Below are positions 30,671-39,478 of a stretch of DNA of 63,678 nt, piece by piece. A program made the translations under genes and the position numbers. Under the pieces are notes generated by a model, which saw only the letters and a list, made by a program, of their open reading frames with translations, was not told the DNA's origin and searched no databases. Origin of the DNA: Ramicandelaber brevisporus (Eukaryota > Kickxellomycota > Ramicandelaberales > Ramicandelaberaceae); the NCBI GenBank assembly GCA_025201865.1, contig MU602670.1, forward strand, positions 80,140 to 143,817. Reading direction: 5' to 3'. The number at the start of each line of letters is the position of its first letter. Position 1 is the stretch's first letter.

Positions 30671-33600
30671 ATGCAGCTTGACACCTCTTCAAACTTCTCG
30701 ACCCTTGTAGGCGGCATGGCGGCGGCAGTTGCCTCGGCTGCTACCTCAAGTGCCGACACAGCGTCAACTTTGGTGAGTAGCTCTGATATCCAGGTCAAAC
30801 AAGAACACCGTGGCTCTGATATCGCTGCCATGCTAGCTGCTGCTGCCGCTACTGCTACTGCTACGGCTACTGCTACTGCTTCTACCGCGGCTTCTACCAC
30901 TGCTGCCTCCGCCGAGGCTAGTCTCCCTGCTGCCATCCTGGCGACTCCGTCTGCGTCGCTGTACGGCAGTTCCAGCGCTGCTCCATTGTCTATTATGGTT
31001 CCAACGGCTCTATCCAAGAACCCATTGATGTCGCATATCACTCCTGACATTTCACGCTCTGCATCCATTGGCTCTGTTAACAATGCACTTGCCAATCAAT
31101 GCCGCATTTCGACCACCAACAACAGCTTCAGCCTGGCTCACCAGGATGGTCTCGGCGGTGTGATTCCTGCCAGAAACAGCGTATCTTCAGCAACTCCAGC
31201 AACTGCAACTGACTTCACTGGCTACTTTCCAGGAACAAACATCAACGGCAGTTATTTGGCCACTCCAGTCACAGCTGATGCCCAGAATACTGCATTCCCG
31301 CTGGACATTAATGATGGATTGATGAAAATGGGTATGCATCATCCTAACTTTGGTCTGGCTGCTGCGGCCGCCGCTGCTGCAGCATCTGCCGCGGTTGCCA
31401 CCGCCACAGGTGCTATTCCTGGTGCCACAGCATCATCCATCAACACACCAGTGACCGAGTTTAACCCAGCGAGCGCTGCCTTGTCTACAAGCAACATCAC
31501 TGGTCTCGACATTCATCGACAGCTGTCAGTTCAGCTCAACAACAGCCAGTCACTCATCAATCCACTTCCGCAATCAAATGAATCAGTATCAACCCTGGCG
31601 GCTGCGGCCCTCCTCTGTGGCGGCAGTGGTGCTGGTGGTGCTGCGACATCCGGCACTCGCACTCCATATCACCATCAGCGCATTGGCTCGCTCATCCTTG
31701 ATGGTACACAGTCACCTGGTCTAGTGATTGGTGGTAGCCACATTGGCCGCAGTAGCTCGACTGTGTCTCCATCGCTGCCAGTTGCCGGCGGTCTGGTCAC
31801 AATTGCCTCTGCGGCTGCAGCTACTGTCGCTACAAAGAGCGGATCTACGACGCCAGCAGCCTCTCTTCAGAACACTACAGCCACTATTGCAAACGACGGT
31901 TCCAGAGAGATGGATCCAGAGTCGATTTTGCAGACACTCACAATGTCAAGAGCTGGGACGTTGGTCGAGCCCCAGCCAAGCAACGACGGCAACAGTAGAA
32001 ATAGCAGTGAGATTGACAGTGCGAAAAGTGGTTTGGAGGCTATCGATGCCTTGGTATCGTTGAGAGCCATGGCATTTGCCCAAAAGGAGCGACAGCAGCA
32101 ACAGCAACAGTTGACTTCTCCCAGTGATGCAACAACGACGCTTGCGCTTGAAACTGTTTCAAACCAGCTGCCAATAGCAGACACTACCCTGTCAGTACCT
32201 GCATCGGCTGTGGGAATGCATCCATCTATTTCATTGGCTGCCTCCACTATGATTACGGATCCTCATCAACAACAGCAATACATGCTCTACCACCAGCACG
32301 TCCAGCAGCAGCAACAGCAACAGCAGCAGCAGCAACAACAACAACATGAGCAGCAGCAACAGCAACTACAGCAGCAGGCTGGATATGATGCTGTGATGCA
32401 GATGCAGGCTTATGGCCAGCACGGCCAGATTCCACTTGGTCATTATGATACATCCGCACTGCAAGGATATGGAATGATGGCTCAGCAAAACCAGCAGTAT
32501 GGCGCTCTCAGTCAGACTGGATCACATCAACTTTACTATAGTCACGATGGGCAATATGCTGACCTTATTCAACAGCAACACCAGCAGCAGCAGCAACAGC
32601 AACACCAGCAATCACAGTACGCGCTTGGAAGTATGGCTGGCGGTAATGGCAGTATGGAGGGAGTGAATGCATTTGGCTCTACTAATGGGATGCAGGATAT
32701 CATTGCAGCTGCATTTGTTAATGAAGGCGTGCCTACAGCCGACTCATCGTCAATGGCAGAGTCCGTTGCTGAAGCTCCTCCGCGCAAAACGACCACCGGG
32801 AAGGGCCGTGGCAAGCGTGTCGTTAGCAACGACCCACTCGAGAAGCGTCCGCGACCAAATGGCACCAAGCTTCAGCGTCTCAAGAATGGTACGCTCAATA
32901 ACAACAAGCCTCGTCCGTTCACCTGCGCACATTGTGGTCAATCATTCCGCCGTGCTGAACATGAGCGCCGCCATGTCCAAGGCAAGCACCAAAAGGACCG
33001 TCCATTTGTCTGCGACTATCCTGGCTGTGGCCGCAGTTTTACACGCTCTGACAACATGAAGCAGCACTATCGCACCCATTTTACTGAGAAGAAGCGTGGT
33101 GGAGGTCGCACATCCACAGCTGTCAAGCGCGAGAAATCGTCTGCTCAGGGCATGGACCAGATGATGTCGGGCTCTGGCTCGTCGATTTCAGCCTCGAGCA
33201 CTATGCAGGTTGACGATGTCATGGGCATCACTGCCTCTGCAGCTGCGTCTCACCAGCTGCTCGATAACTCTGCCATCTTTGGTAATGCAGCCCTGTCCGG
33301 TGAGCTGGGTCTGGCTGCCTCCCAAGCTATAGCCAGCTTCGGCCATGGGATTCCGCAGGACGGTAGCCACTCTTTCATGGCCGATCCCAACCAACTCCAG
33401 CTGGGTGCCGCTGGCATGGCGACTCAGCTCGGCGTTGGACAGTATGATGCTCAGCAAGCGTACTATGAACAACAACAGCAGCAACAGCAATACTTACTTC
33501 AGCTCCAGCTTCAGCAGCAGCAAGCTCATCAGCAAGCCCAGCAGCAATACATGTTGAACAGTGGTCAGTACCTCCTCCAAGGCGCCGATGCCGCTGCCGC

Positions 33601-33826
33601 TGCCAACACCGCTGCTGCGCTTGCTGCCAATATGGCTCAGAATGGTAATGTTGATCATGCCTATCAGTACCAGTATCAGCTTCAACTTCAACAACAGCTC
33701 CATCAGCAACATCAGCAAATGGCTGGAGCGTCTGCATCCGAGAGCAATGATAACCCAGCCACTGTAGCAGCATCTAATGCTGTAAATGGTGCTGATCATC
33801 TCTTGAACTCGTTCAACTTCAACTAG
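30671..33826 (+). CDS. Glutamine-rich C2H2 zinc-finger transcription factor (Msn2/4-like pair of fingers)
   Basis: A 1051-residue nuclear factor. Two adjacent C2H2 fingers lie at about 749-802: FTCAHCGQSFRRAEHERRH, then FVCDYPGCGRSFTRSDNM ending QHYRTH. A basic region precedes them (GKGRGKRVVSND, KRPRPNG). The helix residues RRAEHERRH and RSDNMKQH resemble Msn2/4 (KRSEHLKRH, RSDNLSQH), which read AGGGG stress elements. The rest is low complexity: Ala-rich (about 55-100), and polyGln tracts at about 540-580, 635-660 and 935-970, likely activation regions. An Ala-rich or Gln-rich activator answering nutrient or stress signals is inferred from the fingers only. The Msn2 nuclear export and PKA-site motifs were not identified. 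The leader is unusually long. Confidence 0.85.
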   Translation: MQLDTSSNFSTLVGGMAAAVASAATSSADTASTLVSSSDIQVKQEHRGSDIAAMLAAAAATATATATATASTAASTTAASAEASLPAAILATPSASLYGSSSAAPLSIMVPTALSKNPLMSHITPDISRSASIGSVNNALANQCRISTTNNSFSLAHQDGLGGVIPARNSVSSATPATATDFTGYFPGTNINGSYLATPVTADAQNTAFPLDINDGLMKMGMHHPNFGLAAAAAAAAASAAVATATGAIPGATASSINTPVTEFNPASAALSTSNITGLDIHRQLSVQLNNSQSLINPLPQSNESVSTLAAAALLCGGSGAGGAATSGTRTPYHHQRIGSLILDGTQSPGLVIGGSHIGRSSSTVSPSLPVAGGLVTIASAAAATVATKSGSTTPAASLQNTTATIANDGSREMDPESILQTLTMSRAGTLVEPQPSNDGNSRNSSEIDSAKSGLEAIDALVSLRAMAFAQKERQQQQQQLTSPSDATTTLALETVSNQLPIADTTLSVPASAVGMHPSISLAASTMITDPHQQQQYMLYHQHVQQQQQQQQQQQQQQHEQQQQQLQQQAGYDAVMQMQAYGQHGQIPLGHYDTSALQGYGMMAQQNQQYGALSQTGSHQLYYSHDGQYADLIQQQHQQQQQQQHQQSQYALGSMAGGNGSMEGVNAFGSTNGMQDIIAAAFVNEGVPTADSSSMAESVAEAPPRKTTTGKGRGKRVVSNDPLEKRPRPNGTKLQRLKNGTLNNNKPRPFTCAHCGQSFRRAEHERRHVQGKHQKDRPFVCDYPGCGRSFTRSDNMKQHYRTHFTEKKRGGGRTSTAVKREKSSAQGMDQMMSGSGSSISASSTMQVDDVMGITASAAASHQLLDNSAIFGNAALSGELGLAASQAIASFGHGIPQDGSHSFMADPNQLQLGAAGMATQLGVGQYDAQQAYYEQQQQQQQYLLQLQLQQQQAHQQAQQQYMLNSGQYLLQGADAAAAANTAAALAANMAQNGNVDHAYQYQYQLQLQQQLHQQHQQMAGASASESNDNPATVAASNAVNGADHLLNSFNFN

Positions 33827-34280
33827 GTTTTATTATACTTTATTTTTTTTATAACATTATATTGCTCGTTCTACTATATCCGTTTTCATTTATGCTCATC
33901 CGTCCTAACTCACCAAAGATAACCCCCCCATTTAAATACTCCAGGATAAGTCATTTTAGTTTTCTTTTTAGTTCTAAATTTAAAAAAAGACGAACGTTAG
34001 TTAAGCCTTAACTTGTAGAATCAAATGAAGCATCTAAGACAAAGACCAATAATTAGGTGGGAATGCACATTTTAAAGAACACGCCGTTATTTCTCCTTCG
34101 CCTAATTATGTCACTTCGAGGCTGCGTTTCACTCTCGACGGTTTGCATCGTGCTTTGAGTAGGGGAGGGGAGGCCATGATTTGCTTATATAGTGAGTCAA
34201 GGATGGTCAAAAACAAATGATTGTAAACAAAAGGAAACGATAATAATAATCACGAATAAATTGAAATAATTAGGGCTGCA
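33827..34280. other. Convergent intergenic region
   Basis: 3' regions of the C2H2 gene and MAF1. AT-rich, with T-runs just after the C2H2 stop and AATAAA-like motifs on both strands near 34255. No gene is seen. Confidence 0.5.
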
Positions 34281-35108
34281 TTAGATCGCAATCTCATGGA
34301 AGGATCGCACGGTGCTTACGCTCCGTCGGCGAGTGACCGCGCGTTGCATACGCGGGCTCAACGGGTATCTATGCAGCTGCTGATGCGAGTGCTCATCATC
34401 AGTGTCTTCGTCAGAACCATGCTCATCGGCATCATGGACATCGTCGGAAAAGTACGCCTCTTCGTCAGAGACTGTGGGCTCGTCGTCTTGGAGCGGTGCA
34501 GAGTGGCTCAGACATCTTGTAGTGAAGAATACAAGACGCTTCATGCGCTTGTTGTAAAAGAAGTAGTTGAGCGACCACACGGAGCCACCTTCATCGTCAT
34601 ATGGGTCAAAAGCCTCACTGGGATGGAAGCTGTACACCTCACATTCATCCAGCTTGACGGCGACATCGACAGCTTCCCATATACGCGATTCCTTGATGAT
34701 GTCTTTGCCGCCAGCACTGCTGAGCGCCGTGTTTATCTCGCCTATAGCGTACCAGGCGGACGACTCGCGAGTAAACATGTCTGGCTTAACACTGGTAAAG
34801 TCACAGTCGGGAAATGCCGAGTTGAGAGTGGACAGCAGAAAGAACAGTGCCCGCCGTGAGGTCTTGGATTCCAGAGGACCAAATGGCGACTCGATACTGT
34901 GTCTAAATACACCGTCGGGAGACACTGTTGTTGCTTCAAGCAACTCCATCTGAATCCGACTCTCAAACTCGTTGTAGCGCTTGCGTTCTGCAGCGGATAT
35001 TGAACAAACATATGTCTCTATACGGCCAAGTACGCGGCCGTCGCTTGGAGTGTCAAAGGCGAGCACTTCATTGACATACTCAAGCTGCTTGTCTTCAAAA
35101 TACTTCAT
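34281..35108 (-). CDS. MAF1: Maf1, repressor of RNA polymerase III
   Basis: A 275-residue protein that, when dephosphorylated under stress or TORC1 inhibition, binds Pol III and shuts off tRNA and 5S synthesis. It starts MKYFEDKQLEYVNEVLAFDT with RIETYVCSISAAERK, the usual Maf1 opening. The C-terminal signatures are ECEVYSFHPSEAFDPYDDEG and GSVWSLNYFFYNKRMKRLVF (about 180-215), nearly identical in pattern to human and yeast. The acidic, Ser-rich tail is typical. The frame extends upstream to an ATG at 35270 (54 more residues), but the conserved start of the family is at 35108, so that is used. A His-rich upstream stretch would be a novel extension if real. Confidence 0.94.
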   Translation of the reverse strand: MKYFEDKQLEYVNEVLAFDTPSDGRVLGRIETYVCSISAAERKRYNEFESRIQMELLEATTVSPDGVFRHSIESPFGPLESKTSRRALFFLLSTLNSAFPDCDFTSVKPDMFTRESSAWYAIGEINTALSSAGGKDIIKESRIWEAVDVAVKLDECEVYSFHPSEAFDPYDDEGGSVWSLNYFFYNKRMKRLVFFTTRCLSHSAPLQDDEPTVSDEEAYFSDDVHDADEHGSDEDTDDEHSHQQLHRYPLSPRMQRAVTRRRSVSTVRSFHEIAI

Positions 35109-35882
35109 GCCGAGAGCGTGATTGTGATTGTGTATGAGAGAAGCTATCTTTGAGTAATCAACGTGAATGTGCAATGCGCAATGTGCAATGTTTTTGTGGA
35201 ATGTGTCAGTGAGAAGCTCCTCTGAGTCAATAGCGGGCCAGAAGCTCGTTGCGAGCAATGTGCGTGACAAGAGAACTGGTAGTGAGTTACGTACTGTTTG
35301 TGGAAAAAAGTACAGCGACTAGCGTAGAAAGATACAACAGTTCAAGTGTTTGCTAATGAGAGGGAAAAAGGAACGTGTTGGTGCGCAGTTAGCTCCTGTG
35401 TCGTGTGTGAGTATGAGTATGTTGTGTATGCACGAGCGCTCGGGCGGTGTTGTTGTTGTTGTTGTGGCAATGTACAGGAAAGTAAAGCGAAAGAAAAAAG
35501 AGGCGGAGGCAGAGGCAGGGTGCTCGCGAACTGTACACGATACTGGGATGGCGTATGAAGCCAGAGCAGCAAGAAGAATCAACAACGGGAACAAGTAGCA
35601 ACAGCAACAGCAACAACAGCAACAGCAACAACAGCAGCAGCAAGTCGATGGAGCCGCAGTGATAGATTTGCGAATGAAAGTTACGATCCGAAATGGTTGG
35701 GTGCAGTTCGAAAGCACAAAAAAAAAAAGAAGAGAAAAGAAGAAGCGAGTCTGTCCATCCGTCCAGCTAGGAAGTCTCAACAATGAGAGGCGCAAGAAAA
35801 GCACCACGAGCAACCAACACAACTTTGTATTTTTGTGGAGCGCAACCTTGACGAATAACGCTGTGGCGAGCCACGTGGAACT
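35109..35882. other. Divergent intergenic region, repeat-rich
   Basis: Promoter region between MAF1 and the gap-crossing gene. It holds a (GTT)n tract at about 35446-35465, a CAA/CAG run at about 35598-35642 and A-rich stretches near 35720-35745. The frames in it translate to simple sequence. Confidence 0.5.
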
Positions 35883-37850
35883 ATGGGCCGGAAGTCTGAG
35901 TATGACATCGAGGACTCGTCCGATGAAGACACTTCTCCGTTTGTGAAGCGCTATGAGGCCATAGACAACGACTCGCAGTCTGATCGCGAGCAGTACGGTT
36001 CAACACAGAGGAGACAGCNNNNNNNNNNNNNNNNNNNNNNNNNNNNNNNNNNNNNNNNNNNNNNNNNNNNNNNNNNNNNNNNNNNNNNNNNNNNNNNNNN
36101 NNNNNNNNNNNNNNNNNNNNNNNNNNNNNNNNNNNNNNNNNNNNNNNNNNNNNNNNNNNNNNNNNNNNNNNNNNNNNNNNNNNNNNNNNNNNNNNNNNNN
36201 NNNNNNNNNNNNNNNNNNNNNNNNNNNNNNNNNNNNNNNNNNNNNNNNNNNNNNNNNNNNNNNNNNNNNNNNNNNNNNNNNNNNNNNNNNNNNNNNNNNN
36301 NNNNNNNNNNNNNNNNNNNNNNNNNNNNNNNNNNNNNNNNNNNNNNNNNNNNNNNNNNNNNNNNNNNNNNNNNNNNNNNNNNNNNNNNNNNNNNNNNNNN
36401 NNNNNNNNNNNNNNNNNNNNNNNNNNNNNNNNNNNNNNNNNNNNNNNNNNNNNNNNNNNNNNNNNNNNNNNNNNNNNNNNNNNNNNNNNNNNNNAACAGC
36501 GAAGGCAACCGAAGAAGCAGGCACAGGTGGATGATATTGAGGACTTCTCATCGCCTCATGCGACTCAGCAGGAAACCGATGTGTTTGAGCACGAGACTGA
36601 CAACCGAACTCGAAAGCGCAATAGAGAACCAGATGCTGTACGCGAACATGCGATCGTTGATATTGTGCAAGACTACGAAGATGGATATGATGAGCTTAGA
36701 AGTGGTGAATCACCGCAGAACTCATCACCTCCGCAGCAACAGCGACAGCGACAGCAGCAACAACAGCAACAACGACAGCAACAGTATGGCTACATTGCCT
36801 CATCGCCAGTTCATCATCTAGCCTTGCCAGAGAGTAATACTAGTAGTAACTACAGCAGCTTTAGCTTTGGCAGGCAACTAGACATTGTCGATACATCAAT
36901 CCGGCATCGTGGTGAGTACACAGAGCGTGACGACATTAGCGATGACGCTCTGGATCCTCCATCCCTGTCGCAGTTGCAATATCTCGACACGCAGTCTACC
37001 GGATACGATGGATATGATGTCAGCTTGACTCAGTTCAGCCGTGCTCTCGTATCAACCAGTTTAATAGACACACTTCCATCAGCTACACCAGCCGTCGGCT
37101 CATCCCCACCTTCCTCACCACCTTCAGACGAGCCCGATGATGACCACGCTGAACCACTATCGCCACCGCAACAGCATGATGCCGTTGTTGATTCTTCTCC
37201 AGCTCATCTCAGTATAGTTAGTGGACTACAGTCGAATCAAGTCCCGCGCTTTGTTCTTCCAAAACAAGCTTATGGTGCTTCATCGCCATTTAAACAGCCA
37301 CTTTCAGATATCAGCATCCAGGAACCATCTGCTACTACTCCGGACTTGCGAATGTCTTCAAAGTCATTCACATCCTCCACAACCACAAAGTCTCTGACTG
37401 GAAAGCGCTCCCGACCAAAGAAAGTTGGTCGGTTTGAGGGTTTATTCCTGGATGCATTGCGTGCAGAGACTTCAAACTACAAATTTTGGAATCGCGATTT
37501 ATCAAAGGACAGATCAACTCTAGTGGTAAATGACAGAACGCTTGCATTTACAGCGTCTATAAAGTGGACAGATTCTGTTGCTGGAATGCCAGTTGCCAAG
37601 TTTGATCATGAAGGTGAGGCACTCATTACGTTTTCGTTGATAATGTTTTCCGATGAAGATAAAGTAAAAAGAGATATCAGTAAAGCAAAAGTCATACATG
37701 TATATCATCCAGTAAGAGAATTGACATCAACCAATTCATCTAAAATATTTTTAGCAATTCGATTCACCTTTTAAAGCCACCAATGTAGTGAGTGTCCACC
37801 AAGTGAAGCCGTCATTCTCAACGATCTGTGTGACGAACTTGGACATGTAA
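35883..37850 (+). CDS. Unrecognised protein, interrupted by a sequence gap, with one 43-nt intron
   Basis: The frame from ATG 35883 (MGRKSEYDIEDSSDEDTS) enters an N gap at 36019; after the gap a frame with QRRQPKKQAQVDDIEDFSS runs on. The real gap length is unknown, so the phase cannot be checked, but both sides are charged and Gln/Arg-rich, as expected of one gene. The middle is disordered (polyGln, Ser/Pro). The C-terminal part (from about GRFEGLFLDALRAE, nt 37430) looks folded. As read, the frame stops at 37774. Removing 37712-37754 joins VIHVYHP to QFDSPFKATNVVSV and ends in DLDM-like residues with TAA at 37848-37850, which reads better. The family is not recognised; the acidic, low-complexity N-terminus suggests a nuclear protein. 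Confidence 0.68.
36019..36494. other. Assembly gap (476 N)
   Basis: A run of N inside a gene. The flanking coding sequence reads QRRQ on both sides, so the gap may cover a glutamine-codon repeat that could not be assembled. Confidence 0.95.
37712..37754 (+). other. Predicted spliceosomal intron, 43 nt
   Basis: Donor GTAAGAG and acceptor TTTTTAG, AT-rich within. It lies between whole codons (phase 0). Splicing replaces a frame that stops 20 codons after the donor with one that continues for 31 further codons of normal composition. It is the only intron I can support in this window. Confidence 0.65.
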
Positions 37851-38147
37851 AAAAAACTCATCCGCAACATTAAACGGCGTCTCAAGATTCATCTGTATCC
37901 TGAGCCCAAGATCATCGCTAAGTGCCTGACACCAAAGAAGAGACGCACTGGAGATTACATGCTCTATCGTAAATGGAAGAATACGACAGGTGCGCTTTAT
38001 TCCTGGTATATAACCATCACTCCGAATCGCATTTAACCCATCCACTTTTTTTTGACTCTATTAATGGCTTGATCAGAACCCTTTTCCCAAACAAAAAATA
38101 CCGAAGAAAAAAAAAACAGGCAGATCAACACATCGTTAACAAAGAAG

Positions 38148-39407
38148 ATGCTGCTCTTGCCGATTACGGGTTGGAAAGTGAACGCCGATGTCAAAGTCGA
38201 CGACCGCAGCGCTGCAGTTGCTGAGAAGAATGCCACGACGAAGCCCAAGAAGGTGAAAACTCAAGCTCTGCAGTCAGCAGCCAGATCAGCAGCAACAGCG
38301 TTTGACGAAAAGCCAGCCAAAGTGAAGGAGTCGAAGCCGGAGAAGACAGAGAAGCAAAAGGAATCAAAGAAGGAAGCATCAGTTGAGGCTACAACGGTTG
38401 GAAAGAAGCGTAAGGCTGCAACTGCAGAGCTCGACAATGCCAAAACAGAGTCTGGCAAAGGTGATGATGATGATGCTAAAGATAGTACCGCTACGACATC
38501 CACATCGAAGCAATCCAAGAAGAAGCAAAAGCAGCAACAGAAGCAGCAGAAGCAACTCCTGCAGCTTGATGAAGCAGCTGAGACCACGGCCGAAGAGAAA
38601 CCATCTCAAGTAGAGCCAAAGCAGCCATCATCAGACTCGAAGACAGTGTCAGCCGCCAAGAGCGAGCTTTCATCCAAGATTCGCGAAAAGCTGAGTGGAT
38701 CAATGTTTCGTATTATCAATGAGAAGCTCTACACCACAACCGGCTCAGAGGCATTCAAGTTCATTTCCGAGGATTCAGAGTCCTTCGACATTTACCACGA
38801 TGGCTTCCGTGCTCAAGTTGCCAAGTGGCCCGTCAATCCAGTTGACCTCATTATCAAAGAACTCTCTGCTCTTCCCAAGCGCATCACCTTGGCCGACTTG
38901 GGCTGTGGTGAGGCACGAATTGCTGCAGCTTTGCACCCCCACAAGCACACTGTCCACTCCTTTGACCTGAAGGCAGTTAATGACAATGTAGTAGCGTGTG
39001 ATATTTCTCATGTGCCTTTGCCTGACGACGCAGGATTGGATATGGCAGTGTTTTGTTTGTCGCTGATGGGAACCAACTTTATGGATTTTGTTAGAGAAGC
39101 CAATAGAATTTTGAAGATTGGTGGAACCTTATACATTGCCGAAGTTGTTAGTCGGTTTACAAATGTCAAGGCATTTATTAAGGCATTGGAAGAGGCTGGA
39201 TTCAAACATACACAGACTGATAATACTAATAAAATGTTTATTACTCTCAAATTTACAAAGACCGCAGCTGCCGTGCAAGACACTGGCAAAACTGGCAAAG
39301 GCAAGAACAAGCAGCAACAACAGCAGCAACAACAACAAAAGACTCAAAAGGATGAAAGCAACTCGAAAGAGCCACTTCTTAAGCCATGCATCTATAAACG
39401 TCGCTAA
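38148..39407 (+). CDS. RRP8: Rrp8, 25S rRNA adenine-N1 methyltransferase
   Basis: A 419-residue nucleolar SAM-dependent methyltransferase that makes m1A in helix 25.1 of the large-subunit rRNA and helps early pre-rRNA processing. It begins with a short hydrophobic GW segment (LLLPITGWKV), as in yeast Rrp8. A Lys/Glu-rich disordered region follows (about 25-180), then the catalytic domain: FRIINEKLYTTTGSEAF, motif I LADLGCGEARIAA, LDMAVFCLSLMGTNF and GGTLYIAEVVSRF. These blocks are diagnostic. The tail has a polyGln tract and ends in KPCIYKRR, the usual basic end. It is convergent with UPF2, with only 71 bp (a TAA repeat) between stops. Confidence 0.94.
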   Translation: MLLLPITGWKVNADVKVDDRSAAVAEKNATTKPKKVKTQALQSAARSAATAFDEKPAKVKESKPEKTEKQKESKKEASVEATTVGKKRKAATAELDNAKTESGKGDDDDAKDSTATTSTSKQSKKKQKQQQKQQKQLLQLDEAAETTAEEKPSQVEPKQPSSDSKTVSAAKSELSSKIREKLSGSMFRIINEKLYTTTGSEAFKFISEDSESFDIYHDGFRAQVAKWPVNPVDLIIKELSALPKRITLADLGCGEARIAAALHPHKHTVHSFDLKAVNDNVVACDISHVPLPDDAGLDMAVFCLSLMGTNFMDFVREANRILKIGGTLYIAEVVSRFTNVKAFIKALEEAGFKHTQTDNTNKMFITLKFTKTAAAVQDTGKTGKGKNKQQQQQQQQQKTQKDESNSKEPLLKPCIYKRR

Positions 39408-39432
39408 TAATAATAATAATAATAATAATAGA
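39408..39432. repeat. (TAA/AAT)n microsatellite
   Basis: About eight AAT units directly after the RRP8 stop codon, in the 71-bp convergent spacer with UPF2. Confidence 0.85.
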
Positions 39433-39478
39433 AATTATCCTTCTCCCTTTAAAAATAATAACGATTTTTAAGCGTTTG

